NCBI RefSeq assembly: GCF_040712315.1
Contig: NC_134013.1
Location: 59,711,501-59,775,500 of the forward strand
DNA from: Castanea sativa
Taxonomy: Eukaryota > Streptophyta > Magnoliopsida > Fagales > Fagaceae
Direction: 5' to 3'
Length of the DNA stretch: 64,000 bases
In this document: piece by piece, positions 1-11,156 of the stretch
Layout of the letters: every line of letters starts with the position of its first letter
Position numbering within the stretch: the stretch's first letter is position 1
Position numbers and translations under genes: made by a program
The notes under the pieces: generated by a model
The model's database searches: none
Seen by the model: the letters and a program-made list of their open reading frames with translations, nothing else
What the model was told of the DNA's origin: nothing

Positions 1-208
1 CTTGATGAGTTTTGTTTAAGTGTTTCAGAAATACAGGTTGTCAAAGTCTACTTGCCATGAACTCTCTTTTTGCAAAAATTTTCAAAAGTTTGTGTTATGA
101 TAGATTTTATTGTACTTAACAAGTGAGTATGAGTTGAGTGATTTATGACTTCTCTCATATGTTCATTTGTTTGTTGTGGTTTTGTCACGGATTGCCAAAG
201 GGGAGGAT
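1..208 (+). mobile_element. 3' internal end of a Copia-type LTR retrotransposon
   Basis: This stretch ends in a purine-rich tract (AAAGGGGAGGATTG, about 196-210) directly abutting the TGTTAG start of a probable LTR. That arrangement is the polypurine tract and 3' LTR of plant Ty1/Copia elements. No coding sequence is seen here; it reads as the noncoding tail after pol. The rest of the element lies left of the window. Confidence 0.55.
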
Positions 209-1188
209 TGTTAGAACATATGTGATTAATGTTAGGAACATATGTCAACATTTTATGTAATTAGCTAATTCTTTGACAAAATGCACTTTACTTGTATTTG
301 GGTAGAACTAGGATGTGTTTAATACTTCAAGAAATAAAGTTTCAAGTTCAAGTGTTAAAGCCATGCAAGTCTGTCCAATAATCAAGTGAAGAAGCGTTGT
401 TTATCAAATCTCGATAACTAGCTCGACAGCTAGTATCAATTGAGGTTTAAAGAGCTGTTCAGCCCGAGGCTTGACAGTAGCTTGACAGCTAGGGTATCTG
501 TCGAGATTTAAGAAACTCAGTTTTTCAGTATTGTTTTTCATTTAATCCGTGAGTATGTGTTTGGACTTTCTTTTCTCACAACCCTAAATATATACAAGGA
601 TTATTTTAAGGGTCGTCTAGGGTTGCGCAAGTATTGAGCAAAGTCTTGTTCATGCAAATTGTGACCGAAGACAATATTTTTCCTAGATCATCTTGAAGAA
701 GCTGCTGTGTTTATACACTGTAGGGTTTTGTGACCAAGCAACTTCATAATCTTCATTGTGTGATGAACTGAAGAACTTTGCAGCCAACATCCTTCTCAAG
801 TTGGTGATCAAGTCGCGTACTAGGATCCGCGCATATATTGGTTAGTCACGTACTGGAAGCCATGCATTGAAAAGGAAGATTGTCATTACAGAATAAGTCC
901 AATTGGGTATTAGGGTAAGGGTTCAACTGTAGGTTGTTATAAGGTACTAGGATTCCTTTACTTGTAACCGCTTGTTTTGATAATAGTGGAATCTCGGGAG
1001 TGGTGACCTTAAAATCACCCTGTGGGGTTTTTGCTGTGTAGGTTTTCTCCATTCGTAAACAAATCACCGTATCATTTAATTTTCGCTGCATATTTAGTTA
1101 TTTGGTGATTTGTTTGTGCTACCACGCTCATTACATGTAATTGAACCTAATTAATTCACTTGGCTAATTAATTGGTTAATTCATCACA
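209..1188 (+). repeat. 3' LTR of a Copia-type element
   Basis: The block begins TGTTAGAACA after a polypurine tract and ends ATTCATCACA, giving the TG...CA ends expected of an LTR of about 980 bp. Its right part has the alternating AATTAATT pattern common at the end of plant Copia LTRs. It has no coding potential; the short antisense ORF around 846-1091 is a chance frame. The partner LTR and left target duplication are outside the window, so the right boundary is inferred from the CA end. Confidence 0.5.
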
Positions 1189-3540
1189 AGGGGTCAATAT
1201 GTGTTTGGCCTATCATTTATGTATATAGGTTTTGATTTGGTGGACTTATTTGATAAATGGGTTTATGGTTTTACAAATGGTGGCTATCTAAGGTTTACTT
1301 ATGGTGGAAATTTAGGGGCTTGGGTTCTATCATGTGATAGTCGGTAAATCTAATTTTCCATTACTATTGAGTTTATTTGGAGCTAGTTGAAGATTTAAAA
1401 TTCTTGTCTTGGTAGATATTGTGATTTTGTTTCATGGATCTCTCTTGATGATGATGTGTAAATCTTATCGAAGTTACTAATAAATTGTTAATATTTTAGT
1501 ATTAGGGAGATGATCTTGAATTGGTTAATTTTATAAACCGGAGTCTATGCCTTGTAAATAAAATTGTTGAGAAACTTTGGAAGCGTAATAAATTAATTGT
1601 GAGGTTAAATACTTAGGTTTGCCTAATTAATATCTTATTTAGTGATCTCTAATTCTTAGTTAGATGCAATGTCAAGCTTTATGCTTATGGTGATAAGTTT
1701 CTTTGGTATTTTTTAGGTTCTAGCTAATCTCCTTTGGAGCTTGGAGAATTAGGCTTTTGTTGGTTAAGGTAAGTAGCTTTTTAATGAGATTTTTGGAAAA
1801 TAATCACATAAAATGAAACATTGTTTTTGGGTTAAACACATTTTGGAAATTATTTGTGAAATTATGTTTTTCTAAAAAGTGTTGTGTTGTGACCCTATTA
1901 TACATGATTATATATGAAAAGTGCATCATGTTTAATATTGCATATGGGGAAATGCATGAATATTTGGCATGGAAAAGAAAAGCATCTTTGAACTCCTTTG
2001 ATAATGGATTTCATAATTTGTGGTATCATTTGGAAATACTGAAGATGTTTTGTCTTAACTTGTATTATGTGGGAAATTGATTGAAAACCATATTGCAAGG
2101 AATGATTTTAAGGACATTGAGAATTTTATGGATATCTTGGTTATTGGACAATTTTATGAAACTAAATGGAAAGTAAACTGTGATTTTACATTGTAGCATG
2201 ATATTGGTGATTACCTCGTCTTTGCGATGACGTCTATGTGATGTGTGATTACCCCATCTTTGTGACGACGAGTCAGGTTAGAGCCTCTCACTTTGCATGA
2301 CGCATGTAAATCCTTGAATGTGTGGGTGAGGTTGCTGCCCATATGGCCAAAAGACTACATGCAAAAGGGGTACTGTATAGTGCATTCTCCCTTGTTGCCC
2401 ATGCCTGGAAGAGGTAAATCCTTGAGGGTGTGGATGAGGCTAGGCAAGGCCAATAGACCACGTGCAAAAGAGGTACTACGTAGCGAGTTCTCCCCTGCTG
2501 GCCATTGGGGGGGGGGGGGGAGGTAATTCCGTGAGGGTGTGGATGAGGCTGCTACCCATGGGGCCAATAGACCATGTGCCAATAAAGGTACATATCATGC
2601 TAGTGGTTTGTGAGTTCTGACTTGTCTCTATGGCGGTATATTGTTTTTGTGACATTTTCGTCTTTATGGTGGCTTGTCATGTGGCTTGGGTTGACTTTTT
2701 AGGTTTTTGGAACAATGTTGTTATGCTCACACTATGTATATTATGTGGTTTCATGGTGATCATTTTTTTTTAAACTTTGGGTTTTTTATCATTCTTATCA
2801 TGTTATTATTGAAAATGATCTTGCAGTATTCAATTAGAAATTCCCAAACTATAACATGCTTTGTAAACTATTTATTATCATGAAACTTGCATTTCCCCCC
2901 ACCCCATTAGTTATACTAGGGGAAATTACACTTTACCACCTTAAAATATACCCTAGATTACACTTTGTATCATAAAATTTTCGAATACAAGTTTTGTACC
3001 CTAAACTATGACTCTTGTTATACTTTCCACCCCAACGCTAAGTTTGCTGTTAACTTGGATGGAAATCCAAAGTTTAGGGTGCAAATTTTAATCTAGAGTA
3101 TAGTTTAGAGTAGTAAAGTGTAATTCCCCCAATTATGTTACTTACTAGGCTCAATCTCATCTCATTCTTTCACAAACTTTTTTAGAGTAGGCAACAATTA
3201 TTTTGAGACAAGTTTTTGTGGCTAGCAATAGTTAAACTAACTATTGATGGAGGTTGTATTTTAGTCATGGTGATCTTTAGATGATGTGCATCCTAGAGTG
3301 GGGTTGATGTGCAATTATATTTATTCAAACATTCATTTTTTTGTGACCAATGGTCCTTGTAATTATTGCATAGGGCCTTGACTTACTTTGGGAGTATCTT
3401 TAATGCAATTATTATGAAAATTCTTGATGTTGATACTTGGTGTGAATTGTTTGGATTGAATTGTCAAAAAGGAAAAATCTATAGGTATCTTTAGGATGTA
3501 TTTCTCAAGCTTTGGACCTTTTTGGGTTTGGGGCGTGACA
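1189..3540 (+). repeat. Intergenic DNA, probably a Tekay/Del-like LTR remnant
   Basis: No gene is supported here. The right end reads TTTGGGGCGTGACA (to 3540), which resembles the terminal sequence of plant chromovirus (Tekay/Del) LTRs. The T- and G-rich composition with a tandem repeat inside also fits such an LTR. No matching TGTCACGC-like left end or target duplication was found, so it is at best a truncated or degenerated LTR. A 14-base G run lies near 2507-2520. Confidence 0.35.
2306..2595 (+). repeat. Tandem repeat, unit about 108 bp, about 2.7 copies
   Basis: The start GTAAATCCTTGA-GTGTG recurs at about 2306, 2414 and 2523 (spacing 108 and 109). Each unit goes on with a TG-rich segment, a CCAATAGACCA-like block and a GCAAAAG-GGTACT block. 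The third unit is cut short. Units differ by many substitutions, so the array is old. Confidence 0.75.
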
Positions 3541-3596
3541 TGCATTAACTCAAGTGTGATTAATTTCATATATTAGCCTAATAATTTATTAGCAGG

Positions 3597-3700
3597 TTTC
3601 AATTAGCTAAACTGGTAAAATCTATTGTTGTCAAATAAGAGATTTGGAAATTCGAACCTAGCACACCATAAAACGACTAGTGTCTAAACCTAAAATAAAG
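3597..3700 (+). repeat. Degenerate SINE-like repeat (tRNA-type boxes)
   Basis: Sequence resembling a tRNA A box (TTAGCTAAACTGGTAAAATC) is followed about 45 bp later by a B-box-like AATTCGAACCT and then a segment ending in an A-rich stretch. The same arrangement recurs near 33208 and, on the minus strand, near 44260. This suggests a Pol III-derived SINE family, but this copy is degenerate. Confidence 0.4.
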
Positions 3701-3809
3701 AGTAATCATCATAAAATGGATGTCATATGTTGAAATTCTATTGTATCCATAGAAAAGTCTTTTTAATTCTATCTACAAGTGGGGATAGCATTTTTAAGGA
3801 AAACACTTA

Positions 3810-3934
3810 GGTGCTCTGGGAGCAATGCTCCTTCCTCTCACATGAGAGGTGGGCCCCACGCGTGGGTCCCATCATGGGGCCCACCCCTCATGTGAGAGAT
3901 GGGAGCAATGCTCCCGAATCATTGCTCCCAAAGC
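3810..3934. mobile_element. Small fold-back (MITE-like) element
   Basis: Two arms of about 41 bp (3818-3858 and 3875-3915) are near-perfect inverted copies, each carrying GGGAGCAATGCTCC and a TGGGCCCCA end, around a 16-bp loop. Outer flanks GGTGCTCTGGGAGCAATG and CATTGCTCCCAAAGCATG are also inverted copies. The result is a very stable hairpin with no coding capacity. Superfamily and target duplication were not resolved. Confidence 0.6.
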
Positions 3935-5167
3935 ATGTAAGAATTACCCCATTTTAAATACATGTCTCTCCCCAATCCCCACCTTGAATGGGGTAGATTT
4001 TATTGGTCCCTTATGGCAAATAAGGTTGGGAATAGGGTTAAGTCCTTCCCCCCTAAATGCATTTGGGTTTGTGACAAGGGCGTATTGGAACCTAGTTTAT
4101 ATTTAAAAATTATGAATTATTTTTTAAAATATTTTTTTATAGGTTTTTGTGTGTGTATGTGTGTTTTATGAGAACTTTTGACAAATGGGGCTGGGGATTG
4201 AGGTTAAATAATCCTTCCCCCCAAAGTGGCTTTGGGGTGGGATTGCCTATTCGGGACCTACCCTATTTATATTTAAAATTTTAAAACTTTTGTGTTTTTT
4301 TTTTTTTACACAAATATATGTTCTTTAACTTTCAAATTTTAATATATGATGTCTTTTGGTGCTGTATTATTGATTTAATATTTTTATGATAAATATTTAT
4401 ATTGTTTATAAATTTTTAATTGTTGTTGTTGTGTTAATATTTTTTTTTAATTGTTTTTATGATTTTTAATATTTCAATAGTTGAATTGCTATATTGCTAT
4501 GCTTTTAGAAAGATTTGTAATGTTAGACATATTTTTTAAAAAATATTAATGAGTTTTAAGTTAATGTATTATATATTATAAATCAAATATTAATAAATTA
4601 ATAAAACAATTGAGTGGGACGGGCACCCTTGAGTGCCACCTAGGATGGTGGAGTAAAAAAAAAAAAAAAAAAGGGTCCCTAAGCGGGGCTGGGGGAAAGG
4701 GGAGGAACGGATGTCAGGAGAAAAAGTGGAAGTAAAAAATAAAAAACCAACCTTGTACCTATCATGTTGCCATTCCTACGTGGAAGATCAAATATGCTTG
4801 CTAGGTGATTATGTGTTTTTTCTTTTCTTTTCATTATTATACATCAAACATAATATATCTTTGATTAAAAAAATCATAATATACCATGTCATAATTATGA
4901 AAAAAATTATAAAAAATTGTTGTGACTAGAATTATTGTTGCTTAATAAAATATCCCTCGCACCAAAAATCTTCCACTTCGTTTCAATCATTAGACATTTC
5001 GATTTTCGAATGCATTATCAAGTTTCCAATCATTTTGTAGTTTCTTCCTCAAGACTTTTCAAGTCTCACCTGCCCCACTTCTCATGAGTAGACAGCAACT
5101 TTGCTGGTATTGACCATTCGTGATTCGTGGTCATCATCCAACTAATTAAAACGATGGTATTAACTAG
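3935..5167. other. AT-rich intergenic stretch, no gene
   Basis: No coding sequence is supported; the short ORFs near 3849-4171 and 4711-4929 have no recognisable domains. The segment holds a dispersed repeat (about 4180-4600) also found near 62291, T runs near 4299-4309, and an A run of about 18 near 4655-4672. Confidence 0.6.
4180..4600 (+). repeat. Dispersed AT-rich repeat, second copy near 62291-62700
   Basis: A GGGGTTAAATCCTTC-type head followed by TATTTATATT-AAAATT, ACTTTCAAA-TTTAATAT, GATGTCTTTTGGT and TTAATATTTTTATGATAAAT occurs here and again, in the same order and spacing, at about 62291-62700. A shorter related head lies at about 4013-4100. It has no coding potential and probably represents a nonautonomous element of unknown class. 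Confidence 0.6.
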
Positions 5168-5625
5168 AGCGAAAATGGGCAAATGCTCATTTCGCACAAA
5201 AAAAATAGACAAATGTCTAATTTTCTAATCTAATTAGGAAAATACTCATCTTTTGAAACTTGATTTTCTCAAAATCGAGTTTTTTTAAAAAAAAATTCTA
5301 GAGCCTTATAGCGATTTTTTAAGGAGTTTATAGTGACGTTTTAAGTACCTATAGCGGTGTTTTGTAACTCGCCCTCCATGGAATCAAGTTACATGCAAGT
5401 TTTTTTTTTTACCTATAACTCGACTTCATGCAGCCCGAGTTACAAAACGCCGCTATTGGTCCTTAAAAACGTCACTATAGGCTCCTTAAAACGTTGCTAT
5501 AGGGTTTAAATCGATTTTGAGAAAATCGAGTTACAAAAGAGGGGCATTTTCCTAATTAGTTTGGGAAATGGGGTAACATACTGATTTTTATTTCTTGAAA
5601 AGGGCAAAAGCCCATTTTGGCCAAC
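5168..5625. mobile_element. Long fold-back MITE
   Basis: The two ends are inverted copies: left GCGAAAATGGGCAAATGCTC, right GGGCAAAAGCCCATTTTGGC. Pairing continues inward through AGGAAAAT, the AAATCGAG block and the TAGCG-/-CGCTA block to the middle (around 5395). The whole 0.46 kb is one imperfect palindrome with no ORF. It resembles Mutator-type or unclassified plant MITEs; the target duplication could not be fixed. Confidence 0.6.
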
Positions 5626-6023
5626 TATAAAGTAATGAATTTCGTACCCTAGCTACTAACCTCTCCCTCTTCCTCCTTTCTAGTCCTTTTCTTCTTCTTT
5701 GTTTTCTTGTTTTTTTTATTAATCTTTGTTTTCTTAGCCAATATTGTTAGGTTTTATATTTGTCAGATAGAAGATATTTTTTTAGACGACAAAAGGGTTT
5801 ATCAATTAAGCTAATTTTAACTTATGATAAAAAATCTTACTTTTTGGTCTGTTAATATTTATGTGATGCAAAACAGACAACTAATTCCTAGATCATAGTA
5901 AGTGCTACAAGTCAAGTAGCAAGAAATTCAGAAAGTAGAAGTCAACGGGTTGACAATGACGAAATTGCATAAAATTTGGTGATATTAATGACCCCATTAT
6001 TGATAATTTAATAAATTGTAATA

Positions 6024-6298
6024 CTCCCTCCGTCTCATTTAGTTTGTCTTGTTTGAAAAGTCAAACTTTTTAAGGGAACATCATTTATCGTCTTGTCTAA
6101 CTTTTAAAAATGTATTAGTTTCCAAAACTACCCTTAAATAAATTTGTTAATTTTCTTTTCAAATGGAGTAGTTTTGAAAATTAAATAGGGGTATAAGAGG
6201 AACATTAGTAAATTAATGACTTTTATTATTAGAAACTGAACAATATTTTGGAACATCCTAAAATGGAATAGAGGACAAACGAAGTGGGACGGAGGGAG
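6024..6298. mobile_element. Stowaway-type MITE (Tc1/mariner)
   Basis: Ends CTCCCTCCGTCTCA and its inverted form TGGGACGGAGGGAG enclose 275 bp, flanked on each side by TA (6022-6023 and 6299-6300). The CTCCCTCCGT terminal motif plus TA duplication is diagnostic of plant Stowaway MITEs. No coding capacity. Confidence 0.92.
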
Positions 6299-6527
6299 TA
6301 ATTTATTTGAAATGTTTTTTAAATGATATATGATTTTTTATTAACAAAATTATTTACTAAAAAATAGTACTTTAACATTAATAAGATTTTCATTGAGTAC
6401 TATTTTGCTTTTTAGAAGTCTTTTAGTTATAGGACTATAATAATATATAGTAGAAGAACATGGCAATTAATTAGAATATTTACTTAGCGTGAAATCACCA
6501 TTTCTAAGACCCAACTTTTATTATATA

Positions 6528-6877
6528 CTCAATCCGTCCCAATTTGTTTGTCCTGTTTGAAAAGTCAAACTTTTTAAAGAAACATCATTTATTGTCGTAT
6601 CTACCTTATAAAAATGTGTAAGTTTACAAAGATACCCTTAAATAAATTTATCAATTTTTTTTTAAAAAGAATTATTCTTAATGAGGCAACTAAAAAGGTG
6701 CTCTAATTAGATTGATTTTTTAAATATTTGTTGATTTTGTTTTCAAATAGTTTTGAAAATAAAGTAGAAGTATAATAGGAATATTAGTAAATTAATTGAT
6801 TTTATTTTGAGAAACAGGACAATATTTTGGGACATTTCAAAATAGAATAGAGGACAAACAAACTGGGATAGAACAAA
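6528..6877. mobile_element. Second, more diverged Stowaway-type MITE
   Basis: This copy is related to the 6024-6298 element: it shares TTTGTCCTGTTTGAAAAGTC and the AAACATCATTTAT segment, ends CTCAATCCGTCCCA / TGGGATAGAACAAA, and has TA on both sides. The terminal repeats are more diverged and it has about 75 bp of extra internal sequence near 6660-6740, so it is probably older or carries a small insertion. Confidence 0.75.
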
Positions 6878-7996
6878 TAATATATAATATTTAAATAAGA
6901 AATTTCACAAACCAAATAAGTCATTATAGGCTGTTGATTGAGTCAATAACAAGGTGGAGGTATTGAGTCTAGGTAGTTCTTTAGCATGATGGTTAAAAAA
7001 ACAATAAGTCCACGTAGGCAAACTCTCTCATAATTTTTTGCATTACTGCTAAGGTGACAAATTCTCAATATATGGTAAACAATAAATTGCTATCAACAAT
7101 GGGCTCAAGGGAAATTAATAACAAATTACCTCCTCAAACAAATGTTAAATTGTTATATATGAAAGGTTTTTGTTAAATTATTAATTCTTCCAGAAACTAA
7201 ATCTTGAAATTTTAAATGAGAGATAGAGTAGATGAGATTTTAAATGGTAAAACTTCATGCTTAAATATTACTTTAAAATCTATGTATTCCAAAAAAAAAA
7301 ATTAAAATATTGAAAAAATATATTTAAGTATTTAACCATATAATTTTAATAATTTCTGTATAAAAAGTTTATAATTTTAACGTTTTAAACTACTTTTCTT
7401 GAATAAGAAAGTTTTAAAATTATTAAGAAAAATTGGCTATAATGATTAAAAGTATATCATTGAGGAATGGATGATTCTCCATCCACACCAATAAAATATT
7501 AGCCTAACTAGATTGTGATATAATTTTTTTTTTATTTTAGGATCAGCTATAAAATTTTCTTGTTGACGAGAATGGGAGAAATTTACCGTCGCATCAGCTA
7601 CAAGATGGCGAAAAGAACAATTTCATGGGCAAACACCAATGCTCGGACAGAAACCAACGCTCAACCAAAGCAACTGAACGAGGAAGAACAATCTTAATAA
7701 TTGGTGGGCCTCTTTTTTAAAATTTTTATATTCTCTCCAAAGTATCGATAACAATGCCTGCATTCCACTAATAAAGATTCTTTATCTGTGAAATCCCTAA
7801 AAATAAGGAAGATGTCTCCCACTAAGATCATCTTCTCAAGTGCCACTTACTGAAAGAAAAAGAAAAGAAAACGGGGGTAGATAGCTTGATCATTGCCCTA
7901 GTTCAATAATGAGTTAATTTACCTTTATAAGGTAGGAATAAAAGGAGATTTTCCTCCTCTCATTTCTTTTTCCGCCCCAATTTGTTTCTTGCTTCC
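6878..7996. other. AT-rich upstream region of the broken receptor kinase gene
   Basis: No gene seen. The segment is AT-rich with many short A and T runs, and the last few hundred bases would include the promoter and 5' leader of the kinase gene starting at 7997. No convincing TATA box could be singled out. The short minus-strand ORF at 7925-8119 is a shadow of the kinase N-terminus. Confidence 0.6.
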
Positions 7997-8260
7997 ATGA
8001 GGAACCTCTCGATGCTCACACTCACACCTATCCTTTTCATCTTTTGCTTCTTTCACAGCTCCTCGTTGTGTCCCCGTTGATGACATTACCCTCGACTGTG
8101 GCAGTGCCACTTCAAACATTTCGAAGGATATGGATGGGCGAGACTGGAGTGGAGACTTTCAGTCCAAGTTCTTTCCCAAAGACAAACACAATCTCAAATC
8201 TAATACCTCTCAAGCTCCGAAAGAAGGCACCATAACAAAAGCTCCCTACACGACTGCATG

Positions 8261-8675
8261 CAGGGACGGAGCTAGGGGAGGTCGAGGAGGGGCAATTGCC
8301 CCCCCTGACCCCACCCTAAGCCCCACATCAAACTCAGTTATGCTTTTGTTGCCACACATCAGTTATTATCTCTACTGTATTGATTTGTTGCCACACTTTA
8401 GTTGTTATCTCTACTATTCTTTGTATTGTACACCTATATGTATTTTTTTTAAATAATATTTCTAACGTTATTAAGTCAAAATTGCTTCTTTCTTTTATGA
8501 TAAATCATAAGCAGGCTATAAGTAAAGGTAGAAAAATAAATAAGAGATTCCAAAAAGTTGGATCATCATTTTTTGTTCCCTAATATAGATTTAGCATGAA
8601 AACTTCACTGTTAATTTACATATACCTTTATATTTAATCTAACCCCCTCTAAACTAAATTCTGGCTCTGCCATTG
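8261..8675. mobile_element. Nonautonomous hAT-like element inside the receptor ectodomain
   Basis: The insert starts CAGGGACGGAGCTAGGG and ends GGCTCTGCCATTG; these are imperfect inverted ends of the CAGGG-type seen in plant hAT elements. It is flanked by a perfect 8-bp duplication ACTGCATG (8253-8260 and 8676-8683), the hAT hallmark. At 415 bp it has no transposase. Removing it with one duplication copy joins ACT GCA TGT GTA, restoring the malectin frame. Confidence 0.88.
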
Positions 8676-9788
8676 ACTGCATGTGTATCTTATGCTCAAT
8701 TCACGTACGTGTTCCCAGTTACCCTGGGCCTAAAATTTGTTCAGTTGCACTTTAACCCGGTTTATTACTATGTTTTTTAGGGGTTTAAGGCCTTTTTCAC
8801 TGTCAAAGCAGGTTCGTTCACCTTATTTACAAACTTCACTACTTTCGTTATTCTTGTTGATTTTTTGCAAAACCAGATTGTAAAAGAGTTCTGCATCAAT
8901 GTTGCAGCAATTCAAAAATTGAATCTAACCTTTATCCCTTTTTCAGCTACTTCGATTAATTTCTATGCTTTCATTAATGGAATTGAGAATGTGTCCATGC
9001 CTGAAAACCTGTATTACAGCCCAAAAGGTGCACTCATAAACCCACTTTATGTAGGCCAAAGTCCTACGTTCTACATAAGCAACAACATGGCACTCGAGAT
9101 GGTTTATCGATTAAACATGGGTGGGAACTTGATATCACCAACGGAAGATACTGGCTTATTTAGAAAATGGTCCCCGGATATAAAGTACTTCAAAAATTCA
9201 GGCTTAACTATTCATAATGCATCTTTCATACCCAACTACTCTAAAATAGCAAATTACACAGCACCAGATGATGTATATCGGTCTGCAAGGACAATGGGCT
9301 TAGATAGCAACAAGAACAAGATGTCTAATTTGACATGGGAATTACCAGTTGATTCGGGATTTCATTACCTGGTGAGGCTCCATTTCTGTGAAATAGACAA
9401 ACTTACATACTTCGTTGGCCAAAGACGGTTCATCATGTATATAGACTATCTGTTAGCCGAATTAGGTGTTGATGTATTATTGTGGACTGATGAACGCGTT
9501 ACACCTTTTTACAAGGACTATGTAGTAAAAATCCAAAAGAAGGGAGTTGAGGACAACAACCATGTTCTCTCCATTGATCTACACCCTGATACAGGAGCTA
9601 CTTCTGACGATGCAATTTTAAACGGTGTGGAAGTGTTCAAACTGAGCAACTCAGATGGTAACCTCACAGGACCTAGTCAAATGCTGCCCTCTCTACCTGC
9701 TGCCTCTACAACCAAGGAGTCCAAAACAAAGAAAACAGTATTCATTGCAATTGGAAGTGGTGTGGAAATCTTAGTGGTACTTACTTTA

Positions 9789-11156
9789 TGGCCTGTTTGG
9801 ATGTTTAAAAAATGAAGGAAAGTAGAGTAGAGTAAGGGAGAGTAATTCAATTACCTTGTTTGGAAATTTTTTAAGGAAGGGGGGGGAGGGGTTTGGAGGG
9901 GATTGGAGGGGTTTCAACTACCTCTAACCTCTTATTTTTAATTCTCCCAAATTGGAGAGATTTGGAGTGAGAGTAGAGTAGATAAATTATTGACAAAATG
10001 AATTCTCTAATTTACTCTTTTTAAATTAACAAAATTACAAATTGATTATATAAATAATTTTTGCTTGTTTTCTGAGAAAATTTAAGGTGGAAAAAACAAA
10101 CGAAACAATTTTCTATTTAGTTTTTTTTTTTTTTTTTCCTTTAGCTTTCTTGGCAAATAAATAGGGATTTAGAAACGAACCTAGTTTGGTTTAGGAGGAG
10201 TTTTGTCGAAGCGGAGGATCTCGACGAGTGGGACCACGAAGGCTAGGGTTTTGCAAGAGCCGGTGGTGGCGTCGATAGCGACGTCTTTGTAGCTACAGAG
10301 TAAGGGGATTGTGGTGGCTTGGACCGGCGTGCAGAACTCGAAGCCGGCTTGGGTTAGGGCTTCGAGAACCAGTTTAGAGAGTGAGGGGTTGAGATCGAAG
10401 AAGCGCGTTTTGGTTAGCGCGCTACTCTGGTTGGGGGAGACGGAATCTATGGATTCCGAGAGCTAATGTCATTTCTAATTGTGTGCATTTTGGTAGATTC
10501 GTTTTGTGCATCTGTGAAATTCTTTTTTTTTTTTTCCCTCTACTTGTGCCTGTGTTTGGTTGCTCAGAAAATGTGGAAAAGAAATGAGAATTTGGATATC
10601 GATTGGAGTTTGCAAAAACCTACTAAATTAGGCACTGTTTAGTTTTTATTAATACTGTTATGAACACTTTGTTTTCAAACATTCAGAGAACAGTTGGATT
10701 TTGACCGATAATGATTTGATTTTAGGAGATTAGGAAGCTAATCTGTATCAAGCTTTGTATTTATTTTTAGCAATTTTTTTTTTTTTTTGGTATGATATGT
10801 AATAATAGAATTTATGTATGAACTACACTAGTTGTTTAAAACATGGTTTTGTGTTTATATTCTAAGATTTGGATGAATTATAATCAGGTTCAAGACTTTA
10901 CAAAACTGATAAATTAATCATAGAACAATGTTGCAAGTCCATTTTTAAATAGGGGTAAATTTGTCTATTTAAATCATTTTCTCTCTTCTCCATCCTAATT
11001 TTTAAAACATCCAAACAAGAGGAATGGCTAATTACTCATTTCTTCCTTACTAATTTTAAAAACATCTAAACAAGGTAGAGGATAACCATTCTCCTCTACT
11101 CTCTTTCCCACTACTCCCCTCTACTCTCCTCCCTCTCTAAACTTCCAAACAGGTCA
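9789..11156. mobile_element. PIF/Harbinger-like element carrying a host gene fragment
   Basis: Ends TGGCCTGTTTGGATGTTTAA and, inverted, TGACCTGTTTGGAAGTTTAG are matching terminal repeats of about 20 bp. TTA lies on both sides (9786-9788, 11157-11159), the usual PIF/Harbinger (Tourist) target duplication. Subterminal regions are rich in GAGTAGAG / CTCTACTC. No transposase is present. The middle (10181-10463) is GC-rich, unlike the flanks, and encodes part of a DEAD-box helicase on the minus strand. It sits inside the transmembrane coding segment of the receptor kinase. Confidence 0.82.
10181..10463 (-). pseudogene. Captured N-terminal fragment of a DEAD-box RNA helicase (RH18-like)
   Basis: Translation of the minus strand gives, in one frame, a helicase N-terminus: [30 protein letters not shown] (Q motif), LCSYKDVAI, then the motif I region [20 protein letters not shown]. 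This is the arrangement of plant DEAD-box helicase 18-type proteins. Motif I normally reads GSGKT; here the second glycine is cysteine, which should abolish ATP binding. The frame ends at a TAG soon after KTPPKPN, and motifs II-VI are absent. High GC relative to its AT-rich host transposon supports capture from a gene exon. Identification of the exact subfamily is from memory of family motifs. Confidence 0.8.

Noticed and set aside
2507..2520. G run as a regulatory G-quadruplex
   Set aside because: A single homopolymer in a repeat unit; the other two units lack it.
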